Below, piece by piece: positions 51,755 to 62,729 of a stretch of 64,000 nucleotides of DNA. This stretch comes from Phymatolithon calcareum (Eukaryota; Rhodophyta; Florideophyceae; Hapalidiales): assembly GCA_977006965.1 (NCBI GenBank), contig OZ345381.1, forward strand, positions 2,046,001 to 2,110,000. The letters are read 5' to 3'. Under the pieces are notes generated by a model. It had not been told where the DNA came from. It was given only the letters and a program-made list of their open reading frames with translations, and did no database searches. The position numbers were made by a program, and so were the translations under genes. Every line of letters begins with the position of its first letter. The stretch's first letter is position 1.

Positions 51755-52893
51755 CAAGTGCAGAGATGATCATCGGATGGTCGCTTCGATAATTGTCCTC
51801 ATATCTTCGCGGAAAGAGAATTTCGTCAGCCCGGGTCACCACTTTGCAGCGCTGTGGGATACTGCTAATATGTGGGTTAAGAATTTTAGCAATTCATGGG
51901 TCTTCATGTCATCTTGCTTCTTAGCGTTCTTCTTCTGATTTTCTCTTTCATCTTGGAAAGCTGCTTCAAGGCCGTTGAGCTGTCGTCCTGCCACAGTTCG
52001 GCTATATAATCTTGATATTGCTCGTTCTTCCGCTTGTTCACCGAAGTTGTGACTTTTTACTTACACTCGTGGTTTCGTCCCCAGTCTTCCATTGAGTGTA
52101 GTAATCGTTCTCTCAAGTAGAGTTTCTTTCGCTTCAGAGCCATTTTCCTAACGCTGTGGTCGAAAATGTTTCTAGTGCGTTTGGTGCAGCTGTCTTACTT
52201 TGTTGCAGTTTCTGAGGTCGTGTATGATGCCTGATATGTCTTCGTGCTATTTTTGAAGCACAATTTTAGTTTCAGTTCGTGACTTCCTCCGAGAGTCACA
52301 GTCTTCTTGTAGATATCCAATACCAATGTGAAGGAGGTATGTCTCCTGAGGTCAACGACGAGACGTTGCATTTGTTCCTGAATTTCAGCTCTCGTTAGTG
52401 TGTCTCCCCGGTCTCTTAACTAAGAATCTATGTAACAACTGGGACAAAATGGACTTCAAAATACGGAGCTCGAAAAAATATCAAATCCGTTATTTACTTC
52501 ATGTAAGAAAAACTGGTGCCAATAGCTTCGGAACCTTCCTATCTATCGATTGTCAACTTCATCTTAGAGGTGATTGTTTTCTCGCTGCAGTCAGAGTGCG
52601 CAAGAGAAAGGGCAATTTAGGTGCAAAATACGCTAAGCATCGTTTGGGGGAGTGAAAAGTACTTCCCTTGCGGTGATGAGCTGATGTGAAGTCAGCCAGC
52701 GGCAAAAAAGTCTTCTACGGGGAGTGACTGAGCCGCCTCCTTCGTCTATCCAGCTCAGCGTGCAGAGACATTCGTCCTCATTCTCCTTTTAGTGGTTGTA
52801 TCCAGCATAGAAAGAATTGAAAACGCATGCAATTCAAACGCCAGCCCTACTGTTACAGTCTTGTACTATATCCGCTATCCCATGGACTGCCGC

Positions 52894-53349
52894 AACTCCT
52901 TCGATTGTCTCGCCATCGATACTGACGTTACCGTCAATAATTTCCTGTGGTAGCAGACCACCTGCAGCAAATCGTAGCACCTTTCATTTCCGAGCGTTCA
53001 CCTTCTTCTTCTTTATTGCAGGTTTTTGAAGTTGTCCTAGAACAACTCCACATCCTCACGTCTACTGTAGACTTTAACAGATACGAGTGGTACTTGATGT
53101 CACAACAGCTCAAAGTTGCACAAAGTGCAGACTTTCGGCGTTCACCTTGATTAGCAACGGCCGCATAAACCGAAGTCTATCTGGGCTGCCTCATTGAGCT
53201 TAGAGATGTCATCTCTAAGCTCAATGGTGCTGCTGCCGAAGGCATGGAAGCTGGTGTCGTCTGCATAGCTAAATTGAACCAGGTCGTCAAGACGTACGTC
53301 TAAGTTCAATATGTACAAGTTCCAGAGATCTTTTTCGAACGCCATTGTC
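52894..53349 (-). mobile_element. Decayed LINE fragment, unit 3
   Basis: Unit 3 copy of the fragment at 30175-30630, with the same internal insertion. Confidence 0.75.
53005..53137 (-). mobile_element. 133-bp retro-insertion, unit 3
   Basis: Same nested insertion with the same 11-bp flanking repeats in unit 3. Confidence 0.7.
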
Positions 53350-53718
53350 CAAGGCTTGGTAATATTTATTGTTCCACCGTGGAAAAGATCAAACCTTTTC
53401 TATAAGCAACTATTATGCTGTCGCAGACATTCACTCCAACAAAGGCAGGTAAACGAAAATCAACCCCAATACATTTGCGATGCTTCTTTCCTCACCTGTC
53501 TACCTATGCCTCACCAACATGTTACTGCGATGCGGCACACGGGCAAAGATCTCACAAGAGCAAATATGTTACATAAAATTTTTATAGCAACACAGCCCAA
53601 GTCTTGCAATCCATACTGCATTTCATACAATTGCAACACGCCAGACGGAAAACACCACCGTATCACGGAAACCAGTCAATATATTCAAATTAATCTTATA
53701 CATCAACTCCCTGCCACT

Positions 53719-54819
53719 CTATCGGGCGCCATTCTGTGGCACCGTCGTGCTTGATGCCGCTGTCGCATGCTTCTCCGCAGCGTACTTCACAGTCTCCACA
53801 TACTCCCCGCCGTCATCTAGAGCTCCATTCTCGGCATCCTCATAATCGACATTCTCCATGTACTCCTCCTCATACTCTCCCTCCGCCTCATACATATTTT
53901 CGTCCTCTTGACCATCCACCGGCTCCACACTCTCAGCCAAGTACTCAGCTTCCGTTACCTTCGCACCCTCTTCAGCAATTCCAGCGCCGCGAGCCGCCGC
54001 CTCCGCGATATCGTCGTCCACCTCTTGCCCTTGATTCTCAGCACGTCGCGACAGCGAGAACGTCTGGTTGAGTGTATCTCGAACTGGACTTGGAGCACCG
54101 CTGTTATCGTCCAATGGATGATCATCATCACCATTAGTGTCCTCGCCCTCAGCATCAGCCGCGGCTGCCAAAGCTGCTGCTCCGGAAAGGGCGGAAGCGC
54201 CGACTACAGCACCTGCCTTCACGCCGCTCAATTGGGCAAATGCGGTTTGTCCCATTAGTGTCGGGGTCTGCATCTGTTGCTCACGTGCCTTATTCTCCAC
54301 TGAAGGCTTCGGGATGCCAAGATTAGAAGCGCCTCCATTTTGTTTCTTAGGTGCCTCTATCTGCGGGACTGGGTCCGAAGCCCTGAGTGCGGGAATCGGA
54401 GCGGGGCCTTGAGAGGGTTCGCAAGAGAAACTAATAACTCGTACGTTTGACCCATCATTCGGGACCAGAACCATGGTCCCCTTCTCCCACGTTCCTGTGA
54501 GACGAATGCGGTTATAATATGCGGCTTTGTATTTTCGAAGCGAGAAGAAAGAGTACTTGCGGAGTCGCTTCAGGGCGTAGTCGATGCCGAGAGCGTCTTT
54601 GGCGAGACGGAGAAACCACAAGAAGACGACACCGTCCTGGTTGCAGGTACCCAGAGTATAGATATGGGAATCGAGCAGTGTGGGGTGAAACTCCATGTCA
54701 ACTATTGTATTGCGGTGACCGCGGAGAAATGTGCCGATGTAACGACCCTTGCGCTTCAGGGTGATGGAAACGATGCAGGATGCATCTTTGGTAAGCGTCG
54801 GGTGTGGGCCGATACGCAC
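53719..54819 (-). pseudogene. WD40 gene fragment, unit 3, divergent N-terminal end
   Basis: Same frame, but the first 70 residues differ at several positions (for example MEFHPTLLDSHIYTLG instead of MEFLPTLLDSPIFTLG). The unit 3 version keeps HP and a basic RL after FLW, closer to a standard WD40 blade, so it may be the ancestral state. No in-frame ATG. Confidence 0.45.
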
Positions 54820-55012
54820 GACAGCCGAAGTGTTATTTTCAAAAAATTTTCATTTCTCGCTCCTAATTCTCTGAATTCACCAAACATCTAAACTTTGTCT
54901 TTTCCTTTATCACTGGTTTTCGACAGCGCTGGCAAATATCGAATCTTCAGGAAAATTGCAATATTGAAGTTCAAATGCGATCTTTGTGTTGGAACAATGA
55001 TTATTGAGCTAT

Positions 55013-56875
55013 TCAGCCGAGCATCACGTCATTCAAGTCAGACACGTCCACATTCTCATCTGGCGCGTCGCATTTCCTCGCCAACTGTAGCAAGTTACTA
55101 TTCCTGTCCCTCTTGACTCGGTACCATGACCCTGTAATTTTCAAGGCTTCCGTTGCTTCATCAGAATGCACTTGCGAGATCTTGGAGATTTGCAGATGAG
55201 GCACGAAAAGGGCTTCGTCTGGAACAATTTGACCAGAGCCTTCACCAGCAGATGTGGCAACCTCGGTAGTCTGCCACAGCCAACTTGCTTTGTCTCTGGG
55301 TATCGTTACACTCATCGCTCTCGCCCTGGTAGCCATGGCGAGGTACGTAGCAGCGGGATACAGGCCGGTACGGTTCTTGCGCGCAATCGCGTTGCACAGG
55401 GATACCTTTTTAGGGAAATAATCGAGGATGACCTGGGTGAACATGGCCTTATCGAAGCTGCTCGCAACGCAAATGTCATCCCACATCTTATCGAAGACGA
55501 AGCAATCGAACACGGACCCGCCGCACTTTGAGGATTTGATGATGTTGAGCACGGCCAACATAACTGCAGCACACGAATACACTGGCCCCAAGTACTGACA
55601 ATAGCCAAACGCGTCGGCAGCTTCGACCATCTGCTCCTCTTTTGTTCGTATCACTCGTTTACCGAGCACTTTTTTGGACACTATATCCTTTCCGAACGCG
55701 ACGCACTCGTCATCGCCGAGCTTTAGATTCGTTTTCCCTAGCTTTTCCATTGATAGCTTGTATAAATCACCTGCGCGATACTTCCGCGCCGGCTTGAGGA
55801 ACACCCCAGAGCTGCTGTCGTCCATAGACATCAAGTACGCATGCTCCAGTTTCGCCTCCCTCTGCGCGGTCTCGACAACCTCTCGAAATTTGGACCCCGC
55901 TTGCTCCAAAAGCTCGTCCACGTCCATGTCAACGCCGAACGCGAGCTTTTCGACTCGCTCGCGGAACATCGTGACGCTCGGCTTCTCCCTCTGTAGCGTG
56001 CGCACTTGCAAGAACGAGCTCCGCGTCACAAAGCACACGCGCACGAGGGCAGAGCATGCAATTAGAAACACATCGAACAGCTTGAACGCGCCGGCCTTCA
56101 CCGCGTCCTCCATGCTGTTGTTCTCTCCCAATCTTTCATTCCAGTCGAGTCGGAATTTATCAGGTATATCAAAGTGGGTGTCATTTCGCATTTTTCCGAT
56201 GAAATGGCTCATCTTATCCTTGTTCCTTCGAACAGTTTTCCAGTCAAGTCTCTGAACAGCCTGCGCATTATTAGCAACAACATTGCGATGCCGAATAACT
56301 TCATTGGCTAACTCCATCATCCTGTTACGAGAATCCACGTTAACAGGAGATCTAGTGTGAGTTATGAAGTGTGGTCCAAAAACAACCCTGACGCCATTGC
56401 TGTGGTAGAATCCGGACGTGGAAGTAGTAGAATAGCTTGCAGCCTCGACATGGGCGACTTCAAAACCAGGCAAATCAATTATTTTGATCTCTCGGCGCAA
56501 GAAGTCATCGGTTGTTAGACAAGCCGCCTTACATGCAAGAGCGTACTGGCGCAACGGGCTTTCGTCATCTGTCGCTCTGATTTTTTCTGTGCTCTTTTGA
56601 AAATAGTTTGCCAAAAGCTGGAAGCGCACGCCTTCCAGACTCTCCTCCATGACGACGTTATAGTCGTGCAGTTCGCCTCCCGCAACATCTCGAAGCCATT
56701 TTCTCAGGTTATGTGCCAACAGCCGCGCGCGCATGCGCAGCCCAGCCTCGCCGGCGTACAGGCCCAGTTGGTAGGACTGAGTTCCCTTGATAAGATGACC
56801 TGCCCTCGGGTCCTCGACTGTCGGATTGACATTGACTGTGACCACTGAGAAGCCACCTATCGCTGACATGTTCAT
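55013..56875 (-). CDS. 620-residue ORF of unknown family, copy 3
   Basis: The unit 3 copy is uninterrupted and the same length. It differs from copy 2 at about ten residues, including VAGGELHDYN, ESPLRQ, EVAHVEA, KMRNDTHF, RVEKLAF, TQVILDYF, NAIARK and TEALKITG. Its upstream side keeps only the left arm of the palindrome and then continues into unique DNA, so its promoter context differs from copies 1 and 2. Confidence 0.65.
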   Translation of the reverse strand: MNMSAIGGFSVVTVNVNPTVEDPRAGHLIKGTQSYQLGLYAGEAGLRMRARLLAHNLRKWLRDVAGGELHDYNVVMEESLEGVRFQLLANYFQKSTEKIRATDDESPLRQYALACKAACLTTDDFLRREIKIIDLPGFEVAHVEAASYSTTSTSGFYHSNGVRVVFGPHFITHTRSPVNVDSRNRMMELANEVIRHRNVVANNAQAVQRLDWKTVRRNKDKMSHFIGKMRNDTHFDIPDKFRLDWNERLGENNSMEDAVKAGAFKLFDVFLIACSALVRVCFVTRSSFLQVRTLQREKPSVTMFRERVEKLAFGVDMDVDELLEQAGSKFREVVETAQREAKLEHAYLMSMDDSSSGVFLKPARKYRAGDLYKLSMEKLGKTNLKLGDDECVAFGKDIVSKKVLGKRVIRTKEEQMVEAADAFGYCQYLGPVYSCAAVMLAVLNIIKSSKCGGSVFDCFVFDKMWDDICVASSFDKAMFTQVILDYFPKKVSLCNAIARKNRTGLYPAATYLAMATRARAMSVTIPRDKASWLWQTTEVATSAGEGSGQIVPDEALFVPHLQISKISQVHSDEATEALKITGSWYRVKRDRNSNLLQLARKCDAPDENVDVSDLNDVMLG

Positions 56876-56939
56876 GGTGAGAGTTCAACTCTCCGTTGTT
56901 TGCTCCAGGTCCCTGGATATGTCACGATCGTGTACAGTG

Positions 56940-56970
56940 GATATTGAATCTGAACTGTCGAAACTGATGA
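56940..56970. repeat. Left half of the palindrome only, at the end of unit 3
   Basis: The left arm and centre match units 1 and 2. At 56971 the sequence changes to unrelated DNA (CAGCATCTGTGCTGG), placing the exact right end of segment A. Confidence 0.93.
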
Positions 56971-57365
56971 CAGCATCTGTGCTGGAAGTTGCAGGAAATC
57001 AGGCCCGTGCCATACCCAGCAAAAATTAATTCGACGACAGTTGCCGCGTGATTTGTCGAGATATTATTGGCAAACCAGTGCTGTAAATCATTATGATAAT
57101 TTTAAGAGGAAATTACTTATATACGATTTATAAGGGCCGGCCTAAACTTTAGACCGGCATGTTCGTGTTCGTGTTTGTTTGTTTTATCATAATTTTGGTC
57201 ACTTGTCAATTTTGAATTGGAAATTGAATGCAAAAAAATATGCGTCGTGCGTTTACAGGAACACACGCCAGGAGAAGGAAAATTAACCTCTTTCCCGGAA
57301 AAATAAGGTTCTATGTTCATGTTTGTTCGCTCCCGCTAAATATCCAGTCCATGCCCTTAGATACC
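56971..57365. other. Unique DNA between the array and the LTR element
   Basis: About 395 bp, AT-rich, with no gene. It has a small hairpin near 57133-57155 (GCCGGCCTAAA/TTTAGACCGGC, one mismatch). Confidence 0.4.
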
Positions 57366-57819
57366 TGTAACAATCGCCGCACTCGCCGAGGTGTCCCGTA
57401 CCTAAGTTCGTACCTTTTCGGACATACGCGTTATTTTTGCGTCGGGTACTGACAGGAGCTTCGGTGAATTGATCGACGCCGAAGGGCGCAATAATCAAGC
57501 GGTTAATACTGACGGGCGCGAACCGCGCTCCGTGGGCTCAAGTAAGTGTCGGGCGAATTTGTGCGCGTGCGAGCATGCAGTACGCCACGCATGGCCAGCT
57601 CCAGGCGGCGACCGCGCATCTGCGCGTGCGTGGAGACACTGGCGGGCAACGGAATGGGCGCGACACAACATTGAGTACTGCCTAGTATTAACTTTACAGT
57701 GTTAGAATTGTTACCTCATAAAGGCAGGCCTCTGGCGATCCCGGACTTCGGGTAGAGGCACATCGCCATCAAGTTCTCCCACCACACTTAGCGCGCGCGA
57801 TCCCCCGGAAAGTGCTACA
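57366..57819 (+). repeat. 5' LTR
   Basis: 454 bp, TG...CA ends, GC-rich, matching the 3' LTR at 62730-63183. The element's transcription start and poly(A) sites should lie here. Confidence 0.93.
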
Positions 57820-57884
57820 GTAATTACTGGTTTCTTCGAAGAGACCTTTCCGATTTTGTGCGCGTATTGTTCAAGGCGGCGAGA

Positions 57885-60800
57885 ATGGCGTCTAACGCGA
57901 ACACCGATAATACCGAGAAGGCCGACAAGGCCGAAACTATCAAGCAGACAATTGTCGAAACCATTGAGGCTCCGCGCCTGTCCGACATTAGTACTGCCAG
58001 CTTCGTCCTGTTCAAGGAGAAGCGTGAGATTTACGAGCGCGTCATCGCTGAGAAGAATGCCGACACCAACGTCCACATTCCGCTGACGACGTATCGTAAC
58101 TCCATATCGAAGCCAATCTTGCAGCTATTCGTGCTGGCTGACTGGGTCCCTGTCGCAAACATTGAGGATATTACTGAGGACCACCTGAAAGTATGCGTCG
58201 CTGAGCACGCCCGTATTGATCCGGCCGACTACGACTTGGCGCGCATTGAACGTGAGCTGCGTGACGTCAAGCTGGATCGCTCATCAGACGATACAGGTCT
58301 GCGCAGCCAGGTATGGCGCCTCTGCCTCAAGTATATGACGACGCTTGAGAAGTGTGGCTACGATGAATTCGTTGACAAGCAGCCAAAGCTCGCTATCAGG
58401 CACATTCTGAAACGTATCGCACACGGCGGCCTAAAGAAGCGCATGGTACTTACGCTGACGCTGCGCAAGAAAGAGCTCGAGAAGGACTTTGCCCTATTTG
58501 TCCGCGAGCTGGCGAAGGAGGCCGATGCTTTCGACCGTCAAGAGGTCGCGAGCCGGTGCAAGATGTACAGTGCCGACTCGGACGACGACAACGTCCTGGC
58601 CATCGAAGACGGCAATCGTGGCCGCAATCGTAACCGCGGTACCCGAAAGAACAAGGACACCAATACGTCAGTGCGCAATGACAGCGTCGCTCGAGAGGGA
58701 AAGAACAGCGAGGAGAAGCGCAAACGCAACCGCGATCTCCCCAAGTGTCTGAACCCTCGGTGCAAGAAGCTGCATTTCATCAACGACTGTGACATAACCA
58801 GCCCGGAGGAGAAAGCCGAGCTTAAAAAGAAGTATCACGAAAGCAAACGCCAGAAACAAACTGAGAAGAAGAAAGACCAGCCCCGTGGCAGAGTTGGTCG
58901 CATCGGTGGTGACGGCGCCGAAGATGGAGATTGTGAAGCAAGCGACAACACGTCTCTATTCTCAGCTACTTTCTGCAATGGCGCCGTCGAGACAGACGTT
59001 CTCGCGGACAGCGGATCCGATGTCACTGTGATCCCTCCCGCTCTGCTCGACGAGATCCGTGCTGCAGATCCGAACATTAACATATCGAACCTTCCAGAAC
59101 CTATGACCTTTGGAAATGCTAGCACAGGCGTTCCACCTATCACTTGCCGGCGTATGATTCAGATGGATGCTGAGCTGCACATCCGGCACGGAGAGAAGCT
59201 CATCCTCCGTAATGCAAAATGGCTTGTCAGCGACAAACCTCTGAGCAATGCCTATATCGGACGCCATCTTCTGTCCGCACTAGGCATAAACAACCGAGTG
59301 CTGCTCGCTGCAGCACGTGACAGGCTTGGTGGCATCGTCAATGTACCCGACATGCTACAGAAAGCCGGCTACAGTGACCACCCATGCGCGTGCCCGGACG
59401 GCTCGATCCAAAGCATCTTGCGTGAGCGCGGTCTGGAGTGGGGAAGTACCTTCCATAGCCACTCTGGCGCCGAGGACGACACGTTGGACGACAGCAACGT
59501 GTACATTGATCTCGGAGAAGATACAAAGGAGGAGCTAGACGAGGCCCTGAACAACATCATCTGTACCGCGAAAGCAAACGGCCTGAGCGAGGCTGGTGTG
59601 AATCGCCTGCATGAACTCTTGCGCCGTTACCGCAAGGTATTCCGTATTCGTCTAGGGAATTCACCGCCCGCTAAAATTGCACCTATGAAAATTCGAACCG
59701 ACCCTGGCCGTCGCCCGGTGAAGGTGAAGGCGCGAAAGTACTCTTCGGAACAAAGAAAGTTCCTGGACAAATATGTTGACACTCTCAAAGACATGGGTTT
59801 CTTTATTGAAATGCCAACGGCAGAATGGCAGGCCGCCCCACTTCTTGTACCGAAGAAAAATTCGAAAGCCAAATTTCGAATGACAGTCGATACCCGTCCT
59901 GTCAATGCGGCCACCATCGTGGAAGCATGGCCCATGCCCCACATGGAGGCCGAGACTAATGACTTCCAAGGCAGTCAATGTTTTGCAAGCCTGGACTTTG
60001 TATCCGGCTATTGGCAATTGCCGCTGGACCCCGAATCGTGGGGAAAGTGCGGCGTGGTGACGCCCACCGGTGTTGCGGCGTCGACAAGAGTGCTTCCTGG
60101 CCTCTCCAACGCCGTCTCTCATTTCCAAGCTAACGTTGAGCCATGCTTCGCGGAGCTGCGCGACAACATGAAGGCCTGGCTAGACGACTTCAGCCTCCAC
60201 GCACCTGACGAGTCTACATTGCTCAAGAAAATTGAGCGATTTCTATCCATATGCGAGGAAAAGAACTTATTCCTCTCTGCCCGCAAGTGCGTGCTGTTTT
60301 CAACTTCGCTGCGTTGGTGCGGACGAGTGATTTCTGCCGATGGTTACACCATGGACCCCGCGCGCCTGTCGAGGCTCAAAGACATGGCGCCTCCCAAAAC
60401 TGCCGACGAGCTCGCCGAGTTTATTTACTGCGTCCGCTGGATGAGTGTCACCATCCCCGAGTTTTCAAAGCGCATCGCACCACTGGTTTCGGTGCTAGAG
60501 GAGGCCTACGCAAAGGCCGGTAAACGAACAAAACGGGCCATCAAAAGCATCGCGCTGCAAAGCCTGTCTTGGGGCCCTGACCAAGAAAGATCATTCCTGG
60601 ATTTACAAGACAGCCTCCGCAACGCTGTTAAAATGTCTTACTGCGACCCGGAAAAAATCCCCTGTGTGTTCACAGATGCATCGAATCGATTCTGGTCCGG
60701 TGTCATCACGCAGACTACTGCGGAAGACCTGCTCAAGCCTCTTGCTGAACAGCGTCATGAGCCGCTAGCCTTTCTGGGCTCCGAATTCAAGGATGCACAA

Positions 60801-62690
60801 GTGCATTGGACTACGTTCGAGAAAGAGGCGTTTGCTATCTATCAAACATTCGAGCGAATGGACTACTTGCTTCTCGGACAGCACCGTACACACATCTTCA
60901 CTGACCACCGGAACCTTCTATTCATCTTTGCACCTCTTGCCCTCGAGCCCGCACTTGGGCGGCACGTGGTATCGAAGGTTCAACGCTGGGCTCTCTACTT
61001 GTCGCGCTTTTCGTATGCCATCGAGCACGTCAGCGGTTCCGAAAACGTGTTTGCTGACCTGCTGACGCGATGGGCACGCGGCTATCGCAACGAGCGCCAA
61101 CATCTCCGCGTGCAGAGTGTGGTTCTGCAGGATGCAGAACAAGTCATCCCACTACCGACAGACTTCGTGTGGCCGGACTTGGACACATTCCGGTGCGCGC
61201 AGCGCATGGCATCTGGAAATCGACCGCAGCAGCTGGTATGTGATGAAGGCGACCATCTGTGGAAACAGAACGGGCGGATCTGGGTACCGGACAACAACCC
61301 AGAGCTGCAACTCAAAGTCCTAGTTGTATCTCACTGCGGAACAATCGGGCACCGAGGTCTGGACGGAACGACGAGCATTGTGAGCGAGGAGTTTTGGTGG
61401 CCCGGAATGCGCGAGGCTGCGAAGAAAATGGTTCATGGATGTTTACATTGTATTATCACAAGAAGTGGCGCATTGATTCCGCGCCCACTTGGAAGCGCAC
61501 TACACGGGAAGCGACCGAACGAGGTTGTGCACATGGACTACCTGTTCATGGGCCCAGGAGTTGGCGACAAGAAGTACCTGCTCATCATCCGCGACGACTT
61601 CTCTTCATACGTATGGCTCTGGCCGACGGAATCCTGCACTGGCGAGGCCGCGGCAGATGCTCGACTGACATGGCTCGGGTCCTTCGGCAGCATGGAATGG
61701 TTGGTGTCGGACCAAGGGACTCACTTCAAGAACACCCTCATTCGTGAGATGACTACTGAGGCCCGCGCGCACCATCACTTCACCACCGCGTATTCTCCGT
61801 GGGCCAACGGAACCGTCGAACGAGTTTGCCGAGAGGTCCTCCGCGCCAGCCGAGCGCTTCTCAGCGAGTGGTCTCTTGCCGAAAGGGACTGGCCGGCTGT
61901 CACTGAATGTGCACAGAGCGTTCTGAATCACGCACCTATCCGGCGCCTTGGTCAGCGTGCCGGTGCCGCTCCTGGCGTATATCGTACGCCGCTGGAAGTA
62001 TTTACTGGTCACAAACCAGTGCGCCCACTCCTACGCGCGATGCCTGCGGGACAATATCAAACTGCACGTACGGCGGACGAGCTGCACGCGCGTCTCGTAT
62101 TGGACATCGACCGGACACAAGAGGCTTTGGCGGAAATGCATCGAGACGTTACCGGACTCATCACGGCATCACGGCGCCGCCAAATTGCGGCACACAACAG
62201 ACGTACAAACGTGCACGCAGCCAACTTCTCTATAGGAGATTTCGTTCTTGTGCGCCGCGCCGCCGCCGGTGGTCACAAGCTGAGTTTCATCTGGACCGGA
62301 CCACGTCGAGTCGTGGACGTCAAGTCGGATCATGTCTACATCGTCGAGAACCTGGTGAATGGAAAGCGCGAAGTCACGCACGCCCGCCGATTGCAACTCT
62401 ACCGCGCGGATATGGATGGAAAGCCTGTGTCTCAGCAGCTGTTGCGCGCAGCCAGCCACAATGAATCCCGCTACGAAACTGTTCACGCTCTCCGCGGTAT
62501 CCGGACAGACGACGACGACGACATCCAGATTCAAGTTGAGTGGGACGGGCTTCCCGACGAGGTGGACCACACCTGGGAACCACTCAAACAGCTCTATGAA
62601 GACGTACCAGACGTGCTTGACGACTTCCTCCGCAGCTGCGGAAACAAGGTGATCAAGCGACAAGCGCTCGCGCGTCTCAATCTCAACTAA
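57885..62690 (+). CDS. Ty3/Gypsy Gag-Pol polyprotein with chromodomain-like C-terminus
   Basis: From the ATG at 57885 the polyprotein has 1601 residues with no stop. Order: Gag; zinc knuckle CLNPRCKKLHFINDC (CX4CX3HX4C) near 286; aspartic protease VLADSGSDVTVIP near 372; reverse transcriptase (FRMTVDTRPVN, CFASLDFVSGYWQLPLD, KAWLDDFSLHA near 765); RNase H (VFTDASNRFWSGVI near 926, HIFTDHRNLLFI near 1005); integrase zinc finger (HCGTIGHRGLDG ... CLHC) near 1149; integrase core with Asp in HMDYLF, Asp in VSDQGTHF and Glu in NGTVERVCRE; and a chromodomain-like end (VEWDGLPDEVDHTWEPLKQL). The RT active site reads WLDD where YxDD is usual. Gag and Pol share one frame, so no frameshift is needed. 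All catalytic acids are present, so it may be active. Confidence 0.95.
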   Translation: MASNANTDNTEKADKAETIKQTIVETIEAPRLSDISTASFVLFKEKREIYERVIAEKNADTNVHIPLTTYRNSISKPILQLFVLADWVPVANIEDITEDHLKVCVAEHARIDPADYDLARIERELRDVKLDRSSDDTGLRSQVWRLCLKYMTTLEKCGYDEFVDKQPKLAIRHILKRIAHGGLKKRMVLTLTLRKKELEKDFALFVRELAKEADAFDRQEVASRCKMYSADSDDDNVLAIEDGNRGRNRNRGTRKNKDTNTSVRNDSVAREGKNSEEKRKRNRDLPKCLNPRCKKLHFINDCDITSPEEKAELKKKYHESKRQKQTEKKKDQPRGRVGRIGGDGAEDGDCEASDNTSLFSATFCNGAVETDVLADSGSDVTVIPPALLDEIRAADPNINISNLPEPMTFGNASTGVPPITCRRMIQMDAELHIRHGEKLILRNAKWLVSDKPLSNAYIGRHLLSALGINNRVLLAAARDRLGGIVNVPDMLQKAGYSDHPCACPDGSIQSILRERGLEWGSTFHSHSGAEDDTLDDSNVYIDLGEDTKEELDEALNNIICTAKANGLSEAGVNRLHELLRRYRKVFRIRLGNSPPAKIAPMKIRTDPGRRPVKVKARKYSSEQRKFLDKYVDTLKDMGFFIEMPTAEWQAAPLLVPKKNSKAKFRMTVDTRPVNAATIVEAWPMPHMEAETNDFQGSQCFASLDFVSGYWQLPLDPESWGKCGVVTPTGVAASTRVLPGLSNAVSHFQANVEPCFAELRDNMKAWLDDFSLHAPDESTLLKKIERFLSICEEKNLFLSARKCVLFSTSLRWCGRVISADGYTMDPARLSRLKDMAPPKTADELAEFIYCVRWMSVTIPEFSKRIAPLVSVLEEAYAKAGKRTKRAIKSIALQSLSWGPDQERSFLDLQDSLRNAVKMSYCDPEKIPCVFTDASNRFWSGVITQTTAEDLLKPLAEQRHEPLAFLGSEFKDAQVHWTTFEKEAFAIYQTFERMDYLLLGQHRTHIFTDHRNLLFIFAPLALEPALGRHVVSKVQRWALYLSRFSYAIEHVSGSENVFADLLTRWARGYRNERQHLRVQSVVLQDAEQVIPLPTDFVWPDLDTFRCAQRMASGNRPQQLVCDEGDHLWKQNGRIWVPDNNPELQLKVLVVSHCGTIGHRGLDGTTSIVSEEFWWPGMREAAKKMVHGCLHCIITRSGALIPRPLGSALHGKRPNEVVHMDYLFMGPGVGDKKYLLIIRDDFSSYVWLWPTESCTGEAAADARLTWLGSFGSMEWLVSDQGTHFKNTLIREMTTEARAHHHFTTAYSPWANGTVERVCREVLRASRALLSEWSLAERDWPAVTECAQSVLNHAPIRRLGQRAGAAPGVYRTPLEVFTGHKPVRPLLRAMPAGQYQTARTADELHARLVLDIDRTQEALAEMHRDVTGLITASRRRQIAAHNRRTNVHAANFSIGDFVLVRRAAAGGHKLSFIWTGPRRVVDVKSDHVYIVENLVNGKREVTHARRLQLYRADMDGKPVSQQLLRAASHNESRYETVHALRGIRTDDDDDIQIQVEWDGLPDEVDHTWEPLKQLYEDVPDVLDDFLRSCGNKVIKRQALARLNLN

Positions 62691-62729
62691 TGCCTGATTG
62701 CGGTACCCTGGCAACCAGTCATGGGGCAC

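Larger units (their letters stand above)
50114..56970. repeat. Tandem array unit 3 (A3 only), ends inside the palindrome
   Basis: It matches unit 2 from its start to 56970, where it stops after the left arm and centre of the 59-bp palindrome. Segment B is absent. About 8% of positions differ from unit 2 between about 54600 and 55000, about 1% from 55013 to 56970, and almost none before 54400. Confidence 0.92.

Noticed and set aside
25052-56970. CRISPR-like or satellite array
   Set aside because: The repeat unit is 11 kb with genes and transposons; there are no short regularly spaced repeats.
57469-57705. 78-codon frame in the LTR, repeated at 62833-63069
   Set aside because: It repeats only because the LTR is duplicated; no domain, and the LTR is regulatory sequence.
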